DNA of 64,000 bases from Streptomyces griseus (GTDB lineage Bacteria; Actinomycetota; Actinomycetes; Streptomycetales; Streptomycetaceae). The DNA lies in the NCBI RefSeq assembly GCF_900460065.1, contig NZ_UAVD01000004.1:1-64000 (forward strand). Reading direction: 5' to 3'. Position 1 is the first letter of the stretch; the number at the start of each line of letters is the position of its first letter. A program made the translations under genes and the position numbers. The notes under the pieces were generated by a model. It did no database searches. It was not told the DNA's origin and was given only the letters and a program-made list of their open reading frames with translations. This document shows positions 1-10,100 of the stretch, piece by piece.

Positions 1-1846
1 CGCCCGGGTCGTTGACGTCTGAGAGGCTGCCGAGGTTCTCGGACACCGCCTTGTTCACGTCGTCGAGGCTCGGGCTGTTCCCGCCCCCGGGGCCGGGGGT
101 GTTGAGGCCGCCGAGGTCGCCGTGGCTCTCGGTCACCGGGACGTCCTGCTTGAGGTTCAGCAGGTCGTCGAGGCCGCCGAGGTCGCCGAGGTTCCCGCCG
201 CCGCCCGGCCCGTTGATGCCGCCGAGGCTCTCCTCCATCCGCTTGGCCTGCTCCTCGGCCTCCCGCTCGGCCTCCTCCTGTTCGCGGCGCTGCTCCTCGC
301 GCAGCTCGTCCGCGTACCGGCGGTCCTCGTCGCGCTGGTTGTTCTGCTCCTCGCGCAGTTCGTCCTGGAGCCTCTTGTCCTCTTCACGCTGGAGGCGCTG
401 CTCCTCGCGCAGTTCGTCCTGGAGCTTCTTGTCCTCCTCGCGCTGGAGGCGCTGCTCCTCCCGCAACTCCTCCTGGAGCCTCTTGTCCTCCTCGCGCTGG
501 AGGCGCTGCTCCTCCCGCAGTTCGTCCTGGTACCTGCGGTTCTCCTCGTTCTCCTCGTTGATCTTCTCCTTCTCCTCCTCCAGCTTCTCCTTCTCGTACT
601 CCTCACCCGCCGTGCTGGTCGACTTGGGCTCGGGCACGTTCTCGGTGAAGTCGTCGGAGAGCGAGAGGAACTGGTTGTTCAGCTTCGACTGGACCTCCCG
701 GGCCGGGGTGACGAGCATCTCGTCCACGGCCCTGCTCCAGATGTCGACCGCCTTGTCGCCGACCTTCGCCCAGTTCGCGATGTCGTTGAGGTCCCCGTAG
801 TCCGGGTGCACCTGGCTGAAGCCGGGCTGCGGCTTGTGGGTGACCGTCGTGTTGTACCGGGTGGTGTACGACTGGATGTCCGTCTTGGCCACGTTGTTGG
901 CGTCCACCCACTGGGCGAGGTCGTCGAGGACGTAGCGCAGCACCCGGTGGGGGTCGTAGTAGTCGGACCGGGCCCAGGCCAGCCACTTGTCCAGGAGGGT
1001 CCTCGCGGCCTCCTCCAGGGCGGTGCGGCCCAGGGAGAGCGCGCGGGAGTACACGGTGGCGCCGGTGCCGTTGCGGTCGCCGGTGCCCGCCGTGTTGTCG
1101 AACGTCTCCACGTAGGTGTCGTAGTTCTCGCGGACTTTCCTGATGAGGCTGATGAAGACCTCGGCCGCTTCGCCCTTCCAGCTGGCGTCGTCCCGGCCGA
1201 AACGGTCCTCCCACTCCTTGAGCAGCGGTGCCTGGTCCTTGAAGAACTTGGCCGCGTAGTCGAAGGACTCACCGGTCCGGTCGAAGGTGTCGAGGTCGAC
1301 GATGCCCTTGTCACCGGCTCCCTCCCCGCTGAAGCGGCCGTCCCCGCTGTTTCCCCGCAGCAGGGCGAGGAGCGCCGCCCGCGGCCCGTTCATGTATCGG
1401 GCCAGCGGGATGGTGCTCATCTTGTCCTTGTTGTAGTCCGTGAACTCGTTGCCCTCACGGACGCTCACGTCCTCGACGTTCTCGGCGTCGGTGCCGGCGA
1501 AGATGATCTCGTCACCGGACTTCACGCGCCCCTCGAAGACGATCCGGGCCTGCTTGATGGAACTCTTCTTCCCGCTGTCGAAGAACCAGATGTCGTAGTC
1601 CTGGCCCTTGTTCTGCAGGAAGCCGGAGTCCTTGACGAGCAGGCCGAGGCTGCGCTCCTTGATGTCCATCCGGAAGAGCTTGCCGCCGTGGTCGGAGCGG
1701 AGCGTGTCGAAGATGGTGGCGCGATCGGGCACGGGGTAGCCGGTGAGGTGCTTGACGAGTTCCGCCCAGTTGTCGGCGGACGCCGCGTCCGTCTTCCGGT
1801 ACTTGTCGACGTTGCCCTTGGATTCATCGTCGTACTGGTCGGCCAC
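1..1846 (-). CDS. AAWKG-family-like type VII secretion-associated coiled-coil protein (partial)
   Basis: This is a long reading frame that starts at GTG 1846, with AGAGGGG about 7 nt upstream, and runs off the left edge, so the C-terminus is missing. About 615 codons are visible. The N-terminal 400 or so residues are a mixed soluble region. It contains the motif DDASWKGEAAEVF, which resembles the A-A-W-K-G signature of a family found beside Streptomyces WXG100 genes. Next comes a strongly charged coiled coil made of 18-residue repeats of the type REEQRLQREEDKRLQ, and then a Gly/Pro/Leu/Asp-rich tail with GGLNGPGGGGNLGDLGG-like sequence. There is no signal peptide. It is the last visible gene of a leftward run with the two WXG100 genes, so I infer a large T7SS substrate or effector. 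Family assignment rests on context and one motif. Confidence 0.72.
   Translation of the reverse strand, partial: MADQYDDESKGNVDKYRKTDAASADNWAELVKHLTGYPVPDRATIFDTLRSDHGGKLFRMDIKERSLGLLVKDSGFLQNKGQDYDIWFFDSGKKSSIKQARIVFEGRVKSGDEIIFAGTDAENVEDVSVREGNEFTDYNKDKMSTIPLARYMNGPRAALLALLRGNSGDGRFSGEGAGDKGIVDLDTFDRTGESFDYAAKFFKDQAPLLKEWEDRFGRDDASWKGEAAEVFISLIRKVRENYDTYVETFDNTAGTGDRNGTGATVYSRALSLGRTALEEAARTLLDKWLAWARSDYYDPHRVLRYVLDDLAQWVDANNVAKTDIQSYTTRYNTTVTHKPQPGFSQVHPDYGDLNDIANWAKVGDKAVDIWSRAVDEMLVTPAREVQSKLNNQFLSLSDDFTENVPEPKSTSTAGEEYEKEKLEEEKEKINEENEENRRYQDELREEQRLQREEDKRLQEELREEQRLQREEDKKLQDELREEQRLQREEDKRLQDELREEQNNQRDEDRRYADELREEQRREQEEAEREAEEQAKRMEESLGGINGPGGGGNLGDLGGLDDLLNLKQDVPVTESHGDLGGLNTPGPGGGNSPSLDDVNKAVSENLGSLSDVNDPG
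298..567. repeat. 54-bp tandem repeat encoding an 18-residue coiled-coil unit
   Basis: Five head-to-tail copies begin near 298, 352, 406, 460 and 514. The three central copies are nearly identical, and the outer two are diverged, with RRYADEL- and RRYQDEL-type units replacing KRLQDEL. They lie in frame within the AAWKG-like gene and encode alternating Arg/Glu/Gln/Leu units. Near-identity at DNA level suggests recent duplication and likely length variation between strains. Confidence 0.85.
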
Positions 1847-1899
1847 CGGGCACCCCTCTGGTCATGTGTCGTCCTCGCCGCCGGCGTGCGCGGGTCGCG

Positions 1900-2376
1900 C
1901 TACTTCTCTTCCGTGCCCGTGGACCCGCTGGTGAGCGTGTCGACCTCTTCGAAGGTCTGGAGCAGCGTCTGGGCGTCGATCGCGTCCAGGTTCTTGTTCT
2001 TGGTCTTCTCGGCCTCCTCGATGGTGTCGGTGAGGGCCTCCTTGAGCTCCTTGAAGAGGTCCATCTGGTCACCGAGCAGCTTGTCGAGGGCCGTCGCGGC
2101 TGTGGTGACGCTCTCGATCAGTGTCGGTCCCGAGACCAGCTTCTCGGTGTTCATGAACCCCAGGCGCAGCATCTGCTGGCCCTGGTCGAGGTTGTCCGCC
2201 GTCGTGTAGCCCTTGATGAGCTGGCCGAGGGGCCGGATGTGGGCCTCGCCCTCCTCGCCGCTCCCGTCCTCCCGGTGCTGCTTCGCCTTGACGTAGACCG
2301 GGTGCACCTCGTTGTCCCGGAAGTTCTCCATCTGCTTGAGGTCGAAGTGCTTGACGTCGGCCTTCTCACCGGCCAT
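1900..2376 (-). CDS. small type VII secretion-associated helical protein
   Basis: The 158-residue protein starts MAGEKADVKHFDL. Its ATG at 2376 is preceded by a GGAGGA-type site. It is soluble, acidic and mostly predictable as alpha-helix. It has no tryptophan and hence no WXG motif, and no signal peptide or membrane segment. It sits between the WXG100 pair and the AAWKG-like gene, all in one direction, with a 53-nt gap to the latter. The 177-nt gap upstream (2377-2553) is very G+C rich and holds a modest inverted repeat at 2507-2537 (CCTCCGT...ACGGAGG) that could attenuate transcription between the esx pair and this gene. The role is inferred from position only: a chaperone-like or co-secreted partner of the ESX substrates is plausible. 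Confidence 0.7.
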   Translation of the reverse strand: MAGEKADVKHFDLKQMENFRDNEVHPVYVKAKQHREDGSGEEGEAHIRPLGQLIKGYTTADNLDQGQQMLRLGFMNTEKLVSGPTLIESVTTAATALDKLLGDQMDLFKELKEALTDTIEEAEKTKNKNLDAIDAQTLLQTFEEVDTLTSGSTGTEEK

Positions 2377-2553
2377 GGGGCGTCCTCCTGCGGTCGGAGC
2401 GGGACAGGGTTACGGGAAACGGGGCGGGGCCGCTCCGGTGCCCGTGCGGGCGGGGGCCGCTCCGGGGCGGCGCGGGCGGGGCGGGCGCGCGAAGGCCGGG
2501 GTCCGCCCTCCGTGCCGTACGGACTGACGGACGGAGGTGAACCCCGGCGCGGA

Positions 2554-2862
2554 CTACCGGGCGCGCACACCGCCCCAGTTGTCCGCGCTCCTGCGCTCGT
2601 CGCGGGAGTGGTTGTCGTGGATGCTCTGGACGAGCTCGCCGCTGTCGCCGAGGAGGAGGGCCATGTTCTTGGTGGCCTGGTCCCACTCGGCCTGCACGCC
2701 GCGGTACATCTGCTGGTCGTCACCCTCCCAGGAGGTCACGAGCGGCTTGAGCTCGTCCTCCAGGTTGTTGAGGGTGGTGATGATCTGCTGGGTCTGCTGC
2801 TTCAGTTCCTCGATCGCGTTGCGGACCGTGGAGTACTGGACATCGATGATGCCGTCGGCCAT
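2554..2862 (-). CDS. WXG100 family protein (EsxB/CFP-10-like)
   Basis: The 102-residue helical protein has W45-E-G47 (SWEGDD) in the middle, which is the helix-turn-helix hairpin signature of WXG100 proteins. The size is exactly family-typical. The N-terminal helix is rich in Gln, Ile and Leu, and the tail is polar and Arg-rich (ADNWGGVRAR). The start at ATG 2862 has a GAGAGGAG-type RBS. There is no signal peptide, as expected for a substrate exported by EccC as a folded helical dimer. No Tyr-x3-Asp/Glu export motif of the mycobacterial kind is evident in the tail. It lies 91 nt downstream of the second WXG100 gene, and the two probably form a heterodimer. Confidence 0.9.
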   Translation of the reverse strand: MADGIIDVQYSTVRNAIEELKQQTQQIITTLNNLEDELKPLVTSWEGDDQQMYRGVQAEWDQATKNMALLLGDSGELVQSIHDNHSRDERRSADNWGGVRAR

Positions 2863-2953
2863 GACGTCTCCTCTCGGGTGGCCGGGCTCCGGGGCCCGGG
2901 GGTGCTCGCGGGTTCCGGCCTCCGCGGGAGGGGCCGGCGCCGTCGGGGACGGG

Positions 2954-3289
2954 TCAGCGCAGCGCCTCGAAGACGCCCTGGCTGGTCTTGCTGTTGAGCA
3001 CCTCGGTGAGGTCCTGGTTCTCCTTCGCCAGCCGGTCGGCCGAGGTCACGTTCTCCTGGAGCGCGTCGACCATCTTGCTGATCTGGACGACGACCTTCTG
3101 CGCCTCGCCGTTCCAGCTGCGGAACAGCTTCAGCAGGGCCTGACCCTCGTCTCCGCCGACGCCCGAACGCGCGGCGATCTCGGCGACGTTGTTCTGGATC
3201 TTCTCGACCGCGGCCCGGGCCGACTCCAGGGAGGAGACACCTCCCAAGCCCTTGGCATAGTCCGCCCGCCTCTGGCCACTGTCCGCCAT
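2954..3289 (-). CDS. WXG100 family protein (EsxA/ESAT-6-like)
   Basis: The 111-residue helical protein has W59-N-G61 (RSWNGEAQ) at the hairpin turn. The segment before the turn is longer than usual for the family, and residues 10-20 (YAKGLGGVSS) form a Gly/Ser-rich lead-in. The start at ATG 3289 has a GGGAGCG-type site upstream. It is the first gene of the esx cluster after the 463-nt non-coding stretch that follows eccB. I infer it is the dimer partner of the next WXG100 protein and a secreted ESX substrate. Which of the two is EsxA and which EsxB is not settled by sequence alone. Confidence 0.87.
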   Translation of the reverse strand: MADSGQRRADYAKGLGGVSSLESARAAVEKIQNNVAEIAARSGVGGDEGQALLKLFRSWNGEAQKVVVQISKMVDALQENVTSADRLAKENQDLTEVLNSKTSQGVFEALR

Positions 3290-3752
3290 GTCGCGCTCCC
3301 TTCGTTGCGTCTCGGTGAGCTCGTCGCGTCACTTCTCGTCGCGCCGTTGCCCGCTGAGGCTAAAGAGGAATACCCGCCCGGCGCAACGGATGTAAGCAAG
3401 ATTTGAGCATAGGCGGGCTCGTCAGAATCCTTGCATGCCAACGGAGTTGTTCGCAGGTTTCCACCATATGAACGCACTGCGGCCCCGGGACCTCCGGACC
3501 GGGCGATGCGGACGGAAAACGGGCAGCCAAAGAATCCGAACGGTCATCGGGGCGGCCCGTTTCCGGTGTCTCGCCCACCTTTTCGCGGGATTCCCCGGAA
3601 GGGGCTCGCGGTCAATTTCTGAGCTTTCCCTGAGGTTTCCCTCGGTGCGCGGCCCACACCGAATGGCTCTCCGTCGAGGCCGAGTCATGTGCGAAGTTCC
3701 GCTTCCCCTCCCTTTTCTCTTTCTTCAGCACTGTATGGGCCTTTTGCCTGGA
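3290..3752. promoter_or_regulatory. non-coding leader between eccB and the esx genes
   Basis: This 463-nt stretch has no convincing gene. Base composition is noticeably less GC-rich than its neighbours, and short frames here have no Streptomyces codon bias. Because eccB ends at 3753 and the first WXG100 gene begins at 3289 on the same strand, this is where a separate, stronger promoter for the secreted WXG100 substrates would lie. I could not fix a -10/-35 pair with confidence. Confidence 0.4.
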
Positions 3753-5297
3753 TCATGGCCGGGAGTCGACCGTCCCGGTACCGCCGGGAGCGCCGCACCT
3801 CGGGGCGGTGACCCTGGGCTCCGCGGCGCCGGAGGCGGCGGCCGGATCGAGGTCCGCGCCGGTCGGCAGCGCGGCGAGCAGCGGTGCGGGGACCGAGCCG
3901 ATGTCCCCCTCCCCGTACCCGAGCGCCGTCAGGGCGTCCTTCGCCGGGACCCGGTACTTCACACCGTTGTCCGCGACGAGGTAGGTGGTTCCCGCGTGTG
4001 CGGCGCCGCTCGCGTGCAGGGCCCGGACCAGGGCCCCGCGCCCGGGGCGTACCACGGTGGCGTCCGTCCTGGCGCAGGCGGCGACCAGCGACCGGTCGGC
4101 GCCCGGCGCCGCCGCCGCGGGGGCGAGCCCGGCCAGCGGGACCAGCACCGACCTGATCCGGGCGCCGCCGTCGCCGCCGTCCACCTGGGCGCAGAGCGCG
4201 GTGCCGCGCGGCGCGGACTGCGGAAGGGGCGGCGTACGGGGCAGCTCGGAGGCCGCCGGTCCGGCGGGGGCGGTCTCCTCGGCCCGGTGGGTGCGCAGCG
4301 CGTCCGCCCCGACCGCCCGGGCCTCGGGCGAGCGCCCCCGGTAGGCGTCCTTCTGGGTGGCCGGGTCACCGAGCACCAGGGCGGCCTCCAGGCGGGACAG
4401 CGGCACCAGACCGTCCTTCCGCAGCAGGTGGTACGTGCTGCCGCCGCCGACCACGCCGACCTCGAATAGCTGGCCGATCCGGCTCGGTTCGCCGCCGATC
4501 TCCGGCCCCTCGCCCCCGCGGCCGGGCACCTCCGGCGGCTTGAGGGCCGGGCCGGGGGCGAGGGCGTCGAGGAAGGCCGCCGAGACCGGCATCGCCCGCT
4601 CGGAGCCGTAACCGAGGGCGTTACGGGCGTCGGATTCGGGATCCAGCGGGAGGCGGCTGCCCCGCCAGACCAGGTACTCGGTGCGGTCCGGGCCCCGGAC
4701 GAGGACCCCGCGGTCGGCGCCGACCCCCTGGGACTCCAGCGGCGCCCCGGCCACCACCGTGGTGGCCCCGGGCCGGTCCACACCCGCGGCGGCGACGGCG
4801 CCGGAGGTGCTGGGCAGGGCGCCGTCCGGTCCGGTGACGCACAGGTGCCAGGCCCCGGCGTCGAGCCCGCCCGGGCCCGGCAGGGTGTCCGGGGCGCCGG
4901 GTATGCCGGCCGGGGAGCCCACGGGGACGTCCCGCAGGGAGGCGGTGGAGACGTCCACCGCCTTGAGGTCGGAGCCGCCGATCAGCCGCGCCGAGGCGTA
5001 GTTGCGCACCGGGTGCAGCACGCCGTCGGTGCCGGTCCACAGGTAGCGGGCGCCGGTCTCGCGGTTGACCACCAGGTGCTCGCCCTTGCGCCAGGTGTCG
5101 TTCCCGCCGGGCCGCAGCAACCCGTAGACGGTGGCGCCCGCTCCGATCAGGACGGTGACCAGCAGGCCGAAGACGACGCCCCGGGTGGTGCGGCCCAGCG
5201 GGCTCTCCGGAGCGTCCGGGTCGGCCGTCAGCAGGCCGGAACTGAGCCTGCCCATCATGAAACCGTGGGCCTGGACCTGATCGCGCTTGGACTGCAC
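3753..5297 (-). CDS. eccB: type VII secretion protein EccB
   Basis: The 514-residue membrane-anchored core subunit of the ESX machine starts at GTG 5297 with a GAGGAGAGG RBS 2-8 nt upstream. The N-terminus has the EccB hallmark SKRDQVQAHGFMMGRL, in which a short cytoplasmic region precedes a single transmembrane helix at about residues 39-60. The rest is an extracytoplasmic domain with repeated motifs of the kind Y-L-V-x-x-G-x-x-x (GTEYLV, TTYLVADNGVKY), matching the R-repeat fold of EccB. Cysteines near residues 150, 360, 390 and 500 could form disulfides. It lies 44 nt downstream of eccD in the same operon. The family is known to contact EccC and line the periplasmic vestibule. Confidence 0.93.
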   Translation of the reverse strand: MQSKRDQVQAHGFMMGRLSSGLLTADPDAPESPLGRTTRGVVFGLLVTVLIGAGATVYGLLRPGGNDTWRKGEHLVVNRETGARYLWTGTDGVLHPVRNYASARLIGGSDLKAVDVSTASLRDVPVGSPAGIPGAPDTLPGPGGLDAGAWHLCVTGPDGALPSTSGAVAAAGVDRPGATTVVAGAPLESQGVGADRGVLVRGPDRTEYLVWRGSRLPLDPESDARNALGYGSERAMPVSAAFLDALAPGPALKPPEVPGRGGEGPEIGGEPSRIGQLFEVGVVGGGSTYHLLRKDGLVPLSRLEAALVLGDPATQKDAYRGRSPEARAVGADALRTHRAEETAPAGPAASELPRTPPLPQSAPRGTALCAQVDGGDGGARIRSVLVPLAGLAPAAAAPGADRSLVAACARTDATVVRPGRGALVRALHASGAAHAGTTYLVADNGVKYRVPAKDALTALGYGEGDIGSVPAPLLAALPTGADLDPAAASGAAEPRVTAPRCGAPGGTGTVDSRP

Positions 5298-5341
5298 AGC
5301 CTCTCCTCGACTAGCTTCTGGTGGAACGGCGTACGGGGGGC

Positions 5342-6748
5342 TCAGCCGAACAGGCCGCGCAGCCAGCCGAAGAGGCCCGCCACCCACAGGGTGAGCGGGA
5401 GCAGCGCGACGGCCAGGCCGGTGTGCGCCAACTCCGCCGCCCGGCCCCAGTACGGCAGGACCCGTCGGCCGGGCACGATCCAGGAAGCGGTCACCAGGGC
5501 GGCCGCCGCCGCGAGCAGCACCCCGAAGACCACCACGCGGCCGTCGGCGTCGCTGTCCACCGCCCAGGCCCGGGCGAGCAGCAGCAGCCCCCAGATGCCG
5601 GGCGCCGCCAGCGTGAGGCGCTGGCCGATGTGGACCAGGCCCCGGGAGTGGAGGAGGAGCAGCAGGGTCAGTGCGAGCGCGGTGAGCGTCTCGGGCAGGT
5701 CCGGGGTGTGGGCGAGGACCACCAGGGCGGCGGCGGCGATGACGCCGGTGGCGGCGAAGAGTGCGGTGACCCAGCGCCCGGCGAGTTCGGTGCGCTCGGC
5801 GACCTCGTCGCCCGCGTACGGGTCGATGCCTTCCTGGAGCTGCCCGGCGGAGGACGGCAGCGCGGGCATCCGCATTCCGGCCAGTTTGAAGGCGAAGGGG
5901 GCCACCGCCCCGGCGGCGAGCGCGACGGCCGTCGCCACCAGCGCCACCGCGGCCGCCGCGTCCAGGCCGGTGTAGCCCATCAGCGCCCCGGAGACCGCGG
6001 CGGCCGCGGCGACCACGGCGGTGGCCAGCAGGGCGGGGGCGCCGACCGCGGTGGCGGCGAGCGCGAGGACCGCGCCGCCCGCCGCCGCGGCGCCGGCCGC
6101 GAGCAGCCGCGCCCCGGCGACCCGCGTCGCGTCGGGGCCGGTGAGGTCGCCGCCCGGCAGCACCCAGCCGACCAGGGCGAAGCACGGGGCGACCAGCAGG
6201 GCGAGCGCGGTGGCGGAGAGCCGGTCGCCGACCGCCCGGCTCGCGGAGCCGGCGCCGGCGAGGAGGAGCAGTCCGGCCACTGCGGCGAGGGCCGCCCGGG
6301 TGGTGGCGGAACCGCCCACTCCGGGCTGGAAGACCAGCAGGAGGGCGGCCCCCACGGCCGCCACGGCGGTGCCCACCAGCAGGCCCCGGGCCGCCCCGGG
6401 GTGCCAGGTGTGCAGCTTGCGGCCCACCGTCTCGGCCATTCCGTCGACGAGATCGTCGAGGCGGGCCTCGGGGAGCGCCTCGGTGTGCGGGCGGAGATGG
6501 AGCACGGTTCCGTCGGTGAGTCCGGCGCCGGCCAGGGTGGTCTCCTCGTCGAGCGGGGCGTCGCCGAGCCGCTGGAGCACCCAGCCGGCGTGGTCGAGCC
6601 CGGCCTCCTCGGCCTCCTCACCGACGTACCGCAGGAGGGTGGGGAGCAGATCGGCGACCGGTACGTCGGCGGGCACGGCCAGATCGATGGTGACGCTCGG
6701 CGCACGTACGGTCAGGCGGCACGATTCGGCCACCGCACTGTCGGTCAT
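5342..6748 (-). CDS. eccD: type VII secretion integral membrane protein EccD
   Basis: The 468-residue protein starts MTDSAVAESCRLTV at ATG 6748, with GAGAG about 9 nt upstream; an in-frame extension exists but is not bacterial-like. Residues about 8-90 form the ubiquitin-like (YukD) domain typical of EccD (VTIDLAVPADVPVADLLPTL). From about residue 130 to the end there are roughly eleven hydrophobic helices rich in Ala, Leu and Val, the EccD membrane barrel that forms the ESX pore vestibule. It is the first gene of the leftward transcript and is divergent from eccC across 401 nt, so the core components are probably coordinately regulated from that gap. Confidence 0.94.
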   Translation of the reverse strand: MTDSAVAESCRLTVRAPSVTIDLAVPADVPVADLLPTLLRYVGEEAEEAGLDHAGWVLQRLGDAPLDEETTLAGAGLTDGTVLHLRPHTEALPEARLDDLVDGMAETVGRKLHTWHPGAARGLLVGTAVAAVGAALLLVFQPGVGGSATTRAALAAVAGLLLLAGAGSASRAVGDRLSATALALLVAPCFALVGWVLPGGDLTGPDATRVAGARLLAAGAAAAGGAVLALAATAVGAPALLATAVVAAAAAVSGALMGYTGLDAAAAVALVATAVALAAGAVAPFAFKLAGMRMPALPSSAGQLQEGIDPYAGDEVAERTELAGRWVTALFAATGVIAAAALVVLAHTPDLPETLTALALTLLLLLHSRGLVHIGQRLTLAAPGIWGLLLLARAWAVDSDADGRVVVFGVLLAAAAALVTASWIVPGRRVLPYWGRAAELAHTGLAVALLPLTLWVAGLFGWLRGLFG

Positions 6749-7149
6749 CAGCAGAACTCTCGTCTTCCGTGCAGGCTTTGACAGAGGACTTCCCCGCGAG
6801 AGGGAATGTGCGAACAGTACGGAAAGTCCGCGTGGCTGTGAACCGGGGGGCCGGGCAGGGAATTTGTGCCCGTACACCGGGCGACCGCCCCTCCCGCGTG
6901 GACAGGCCGCGTTCCGTGAATGCAGACTACTGCCTGCGGCCACCGGTCGCGCCGCGGACCGGACTCCGAATCCGGTAGGTGGTCGACCATCACGGAAGTC
7001 GGCCGTTCCGCGCCGTCCCGCTCGAAACATTCACCCGGCGTTCATCGGGGCGCGTTCCGCCCGGAAAATCCGCCTGGTGCGGTCTTTCTCCCGTCGGGTA
7101 CGCCGGTATTCGGCGGGCCGGAAAGTCAGTGAACCGGAGGTTCTGTTCC
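6749..7149. promoter_or_regulatory. divergent promoter region of eccD and eccC
   Basis: This 401-nt gap separates two outward-facing T7SS genes and must hold promoters for both. No convincing gene is present. GGAGG at 7136-7140 is the RBS of eccC. A TTGACA-like hexamer occurs on the + strand at about 6777-6782, but no good -10 partner is found, so exact promoters are not assigned. Confidence 0.5.
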
Positions 7150-10100
7150 TTGAGTGTCGTGCTGTTTCGCCGCCCGGCCCGCAGGCGCGGGCCGGAGATG
7201 CCCGACGGGCAATTGACCCTCCAGGAGCCGCCCGTCCTCGCCGAGACGGTGCCCGACACCTCGGCGGTGTGGACCTATCTGCCGATGGCTCTGATGTCGG
7301 TGTCGATGATGCTGATGTTCCTGCGCCCCGGCGGCGGGAACGGCGTCTTCATGTATCTGGCGATGGGTGTCATGGCGCTCTCGGCCGGCGCCATGCTGCT
7401 GGGCCAGCTGATGCGCCGCTCCAGCGAGCGCAAACAGCGGCTGAAGGGCGAACGCCGTGACTACCTGCGCTATCTGGCGCAGACCCGCAAGCGGGTGCGG
7501 GCCACCATCGCGGAGCAGCAGCGGGCGCTCGCCTGGCGGCACCCGGAACCGGCCTCGCTGCGCTCGCTGGCCCGCACCTCCCGGCTGTGGGAGCGCCGCC
7601 CGGCGGACGAGGACTTCGGCGAGGTCCGGATCGCGGTCGGTGAACAGCAGTTGGCTCTGACCCTGAACCCCGTCTCCACCCGCCCGGTGGAGGACCTCGA
7701 ACCCCTCTGCGCGCACGCCCTGCGCCGCTTCATCCGCGCCTACTCCACCGTCCCGGAACAGCCCCTGGGCCTCTACCTGCGCTCCTCGGCCCGGATCCTG
7801 CTGCGTCCGGAGGAGGCCGCGGCCGAGGGGGCCGCCGGCGGGCAGGCGGCCGATCCGGGCGGGGGCGACGACGGCGACGCCGTACGTTCCCTGGTCCGTG
7901 CCGTACTGGGGCAGCTCGCGGTCTTCCACGCGCCCGAGGAACTCTGGCTCGCCCTGTGCGTCGGTGACGAACGGCGCCCCGACTGGGAGTGGGTCAAGTG
8001 GCTGCCGCACGTGCTGGATCCGCATGAGGAGGACGGCGCGGGACAGGCCCGCCGGATCACCGCCGACCTCAGCGAGCTGGACGACCTGCTCGGCGCCGAG
8101 TTCGCCGAGCGCCCCGGCTTCGACCCGGACGCCCGCCCCGGCCGTGACGAGCCGTACACGGTCGTCCTGCTGGACGGCGTCACCGTCCCGGAGGGCCACC
8201 GCTGGGAGGGGCACGGCTACCGCAACGCCCTGATCCTCGACGTCTCCGGGGCGCTGCGCTGGCGGCCCGGCCGCAACACCCTGCGGCTGACCGTCGGGCC
8301 CGGCCGGGTGAGCCTGGTGCGCACCGACCGCAGCCGCAAGGAGCGGTCGGTGCCGCTGGGCGTTCCCGACCGGCTCGGCCCGTTCGGGGCGGAGTCGCTG
8401 GCCCGGCTCCTCACCCCGCGCCGGATGAGCCTCGGCGCCGACGTCGCGCAGCCGCTGGACACCGACGTCGAGCTGACCACCCTGCTCGGCATACCGGACC
8501 TGCACCGGCACGAACCGCGGACCCTGTTCGCCAAGCACACGGGCTCCGGCCGGCTGCGGGTGCCGGTCGCGGTCGGCGTGGACGGCCGCCCGGTCGAGCT
8601 CGACATCAAGGAGTCCGCGCAGGGCGGCATGGGCCCGCACGGCATGCTCATCGGCGCCACCGGCTCCGGCAAGAGCGAACTGCTGCGCACCCTCGTCCTC
8701 GGCCTCGCCCTGACCAACTCCTCCGAGACGCTCAACTTCGTGCTGGTCGACTTCAAGGGCGGCGCCACCTTCCTCGGTCTGGAGGAACTCCCGCACACCT
8801 CCGCCGTCATCACCAACCTCGCCGACGAGGTCGCCCTGGTGGAGCGCATGCAGGACGCCCTGCACGGCGAGCTGATCCGCCGTCAGGAGCTGCTCCGCTC
8901 GGCGGGGAACTACACCTCGGCCCTGGAGTACGAGCGGGCCCGGGCCGCCGGGGCGGAGCTGGCCCCGCTGCCCAGCCTGTTCGTGGTGGTCGACGAGTTC
9001 AGCGAACTGCTTTCCACGCACCGGGAGTTCATGGAGCTGTTCGTGATGATCGGCCGTCTCGGCCGCTCGCTGGGCGTGCACCTGCTGCTCGCCTCGCAGC
9101 GCCTGGACGAGGGGCGCATGCACCAGTTGGAGAGCCATCTCTCGTACCGCATCGGGCTGCGCACCTTCTCCGCGATGGAGAGCCGCGGCGTGCTCGGCGT
9201 CCCGGACGCCTACGAGCTGCCCGCCGCGCCGGGAAGCGGCTACCTGAAGTCGGGGGTGGAGGCCCTGACCCGGTTCCGTGCCGCGTACTCCTCGGGGACG
9301 TACCGGCGTCGGACGGGCGCGGTGGTACAGGCCAGGGTCGCGAGCCAGGTGGTGCCGTGGACGAGCGGCTGGGTGGTGCCCCGCACCCTGGAGACCCCGC
9401 CGGAGCCGGAGACCGGGGCCGAGGAGGGGGCCGAGGACGAGGAGGCGCTGCTCGACGTGGCGCTCGACCGGCTGCGCGGCTCCGGGCCGGCCGCCCACCA
9501 GGTGTGGCTGCCGCCGTTGGACGAGCCGTCCCCGCTGGACACCCTGCTGCCCGGCATCGCACCGGTCGAGGGCCGCGGCCTGACCGCCGCCGGATGGCCG
9601 GGCGCCGGCCGGCTGCGGGTCCCGGTCGGCCTCGTGGACAAACCCTTCGAGCAGCGCCGTGACCCGCTGGTCGTGGACCTTTCCGGGGCGGGCGGCCACG
9701 TCGCCGTGGCGGGCGGTTCGCAGAGCGGCAAGTCGACGCTTGCCCGCACCCTCATCGCCGCCCTCGCGCTCACCCACACCCCGGCCGAAGTCCAGTTCTA
9801 CTGCCTGGACTTCGGCGGTGGCGGGCTCTCCCAGCTCGCCGCGCTCCCCCACGTCGGCGGGGTCGCGGCACGGCTCGATCCGGAGCGGGTGCACCGGGCG
9901 GTGGCCGAGGTGATGGCGCTCCTGGCCCGGCGCGAGCAGTTCTTCGTGGACCACACCCTGGACTCCATGCAGTCCTACCGGCGTCGCCGGGCCGCCGGGG
10001 AGTTCCCCGACGAACCGTTCGGTGACGTCTTCATGGTGGTCGACGGCTGGTCCACGGTCCGCCAGGACTACGACGACCTGATCCCGAAGTTCAACGAACT

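Noticed and set aside
122-2209. Long plus-strand frame of 695 codons across the AAWKG-like gene
   Set aside because: It is extremely Leu/Val/Arg-rich without motifs or RBS and mirrors the coding bias of the minus-strand gene; the minus frame has an RBS and coherent domains.
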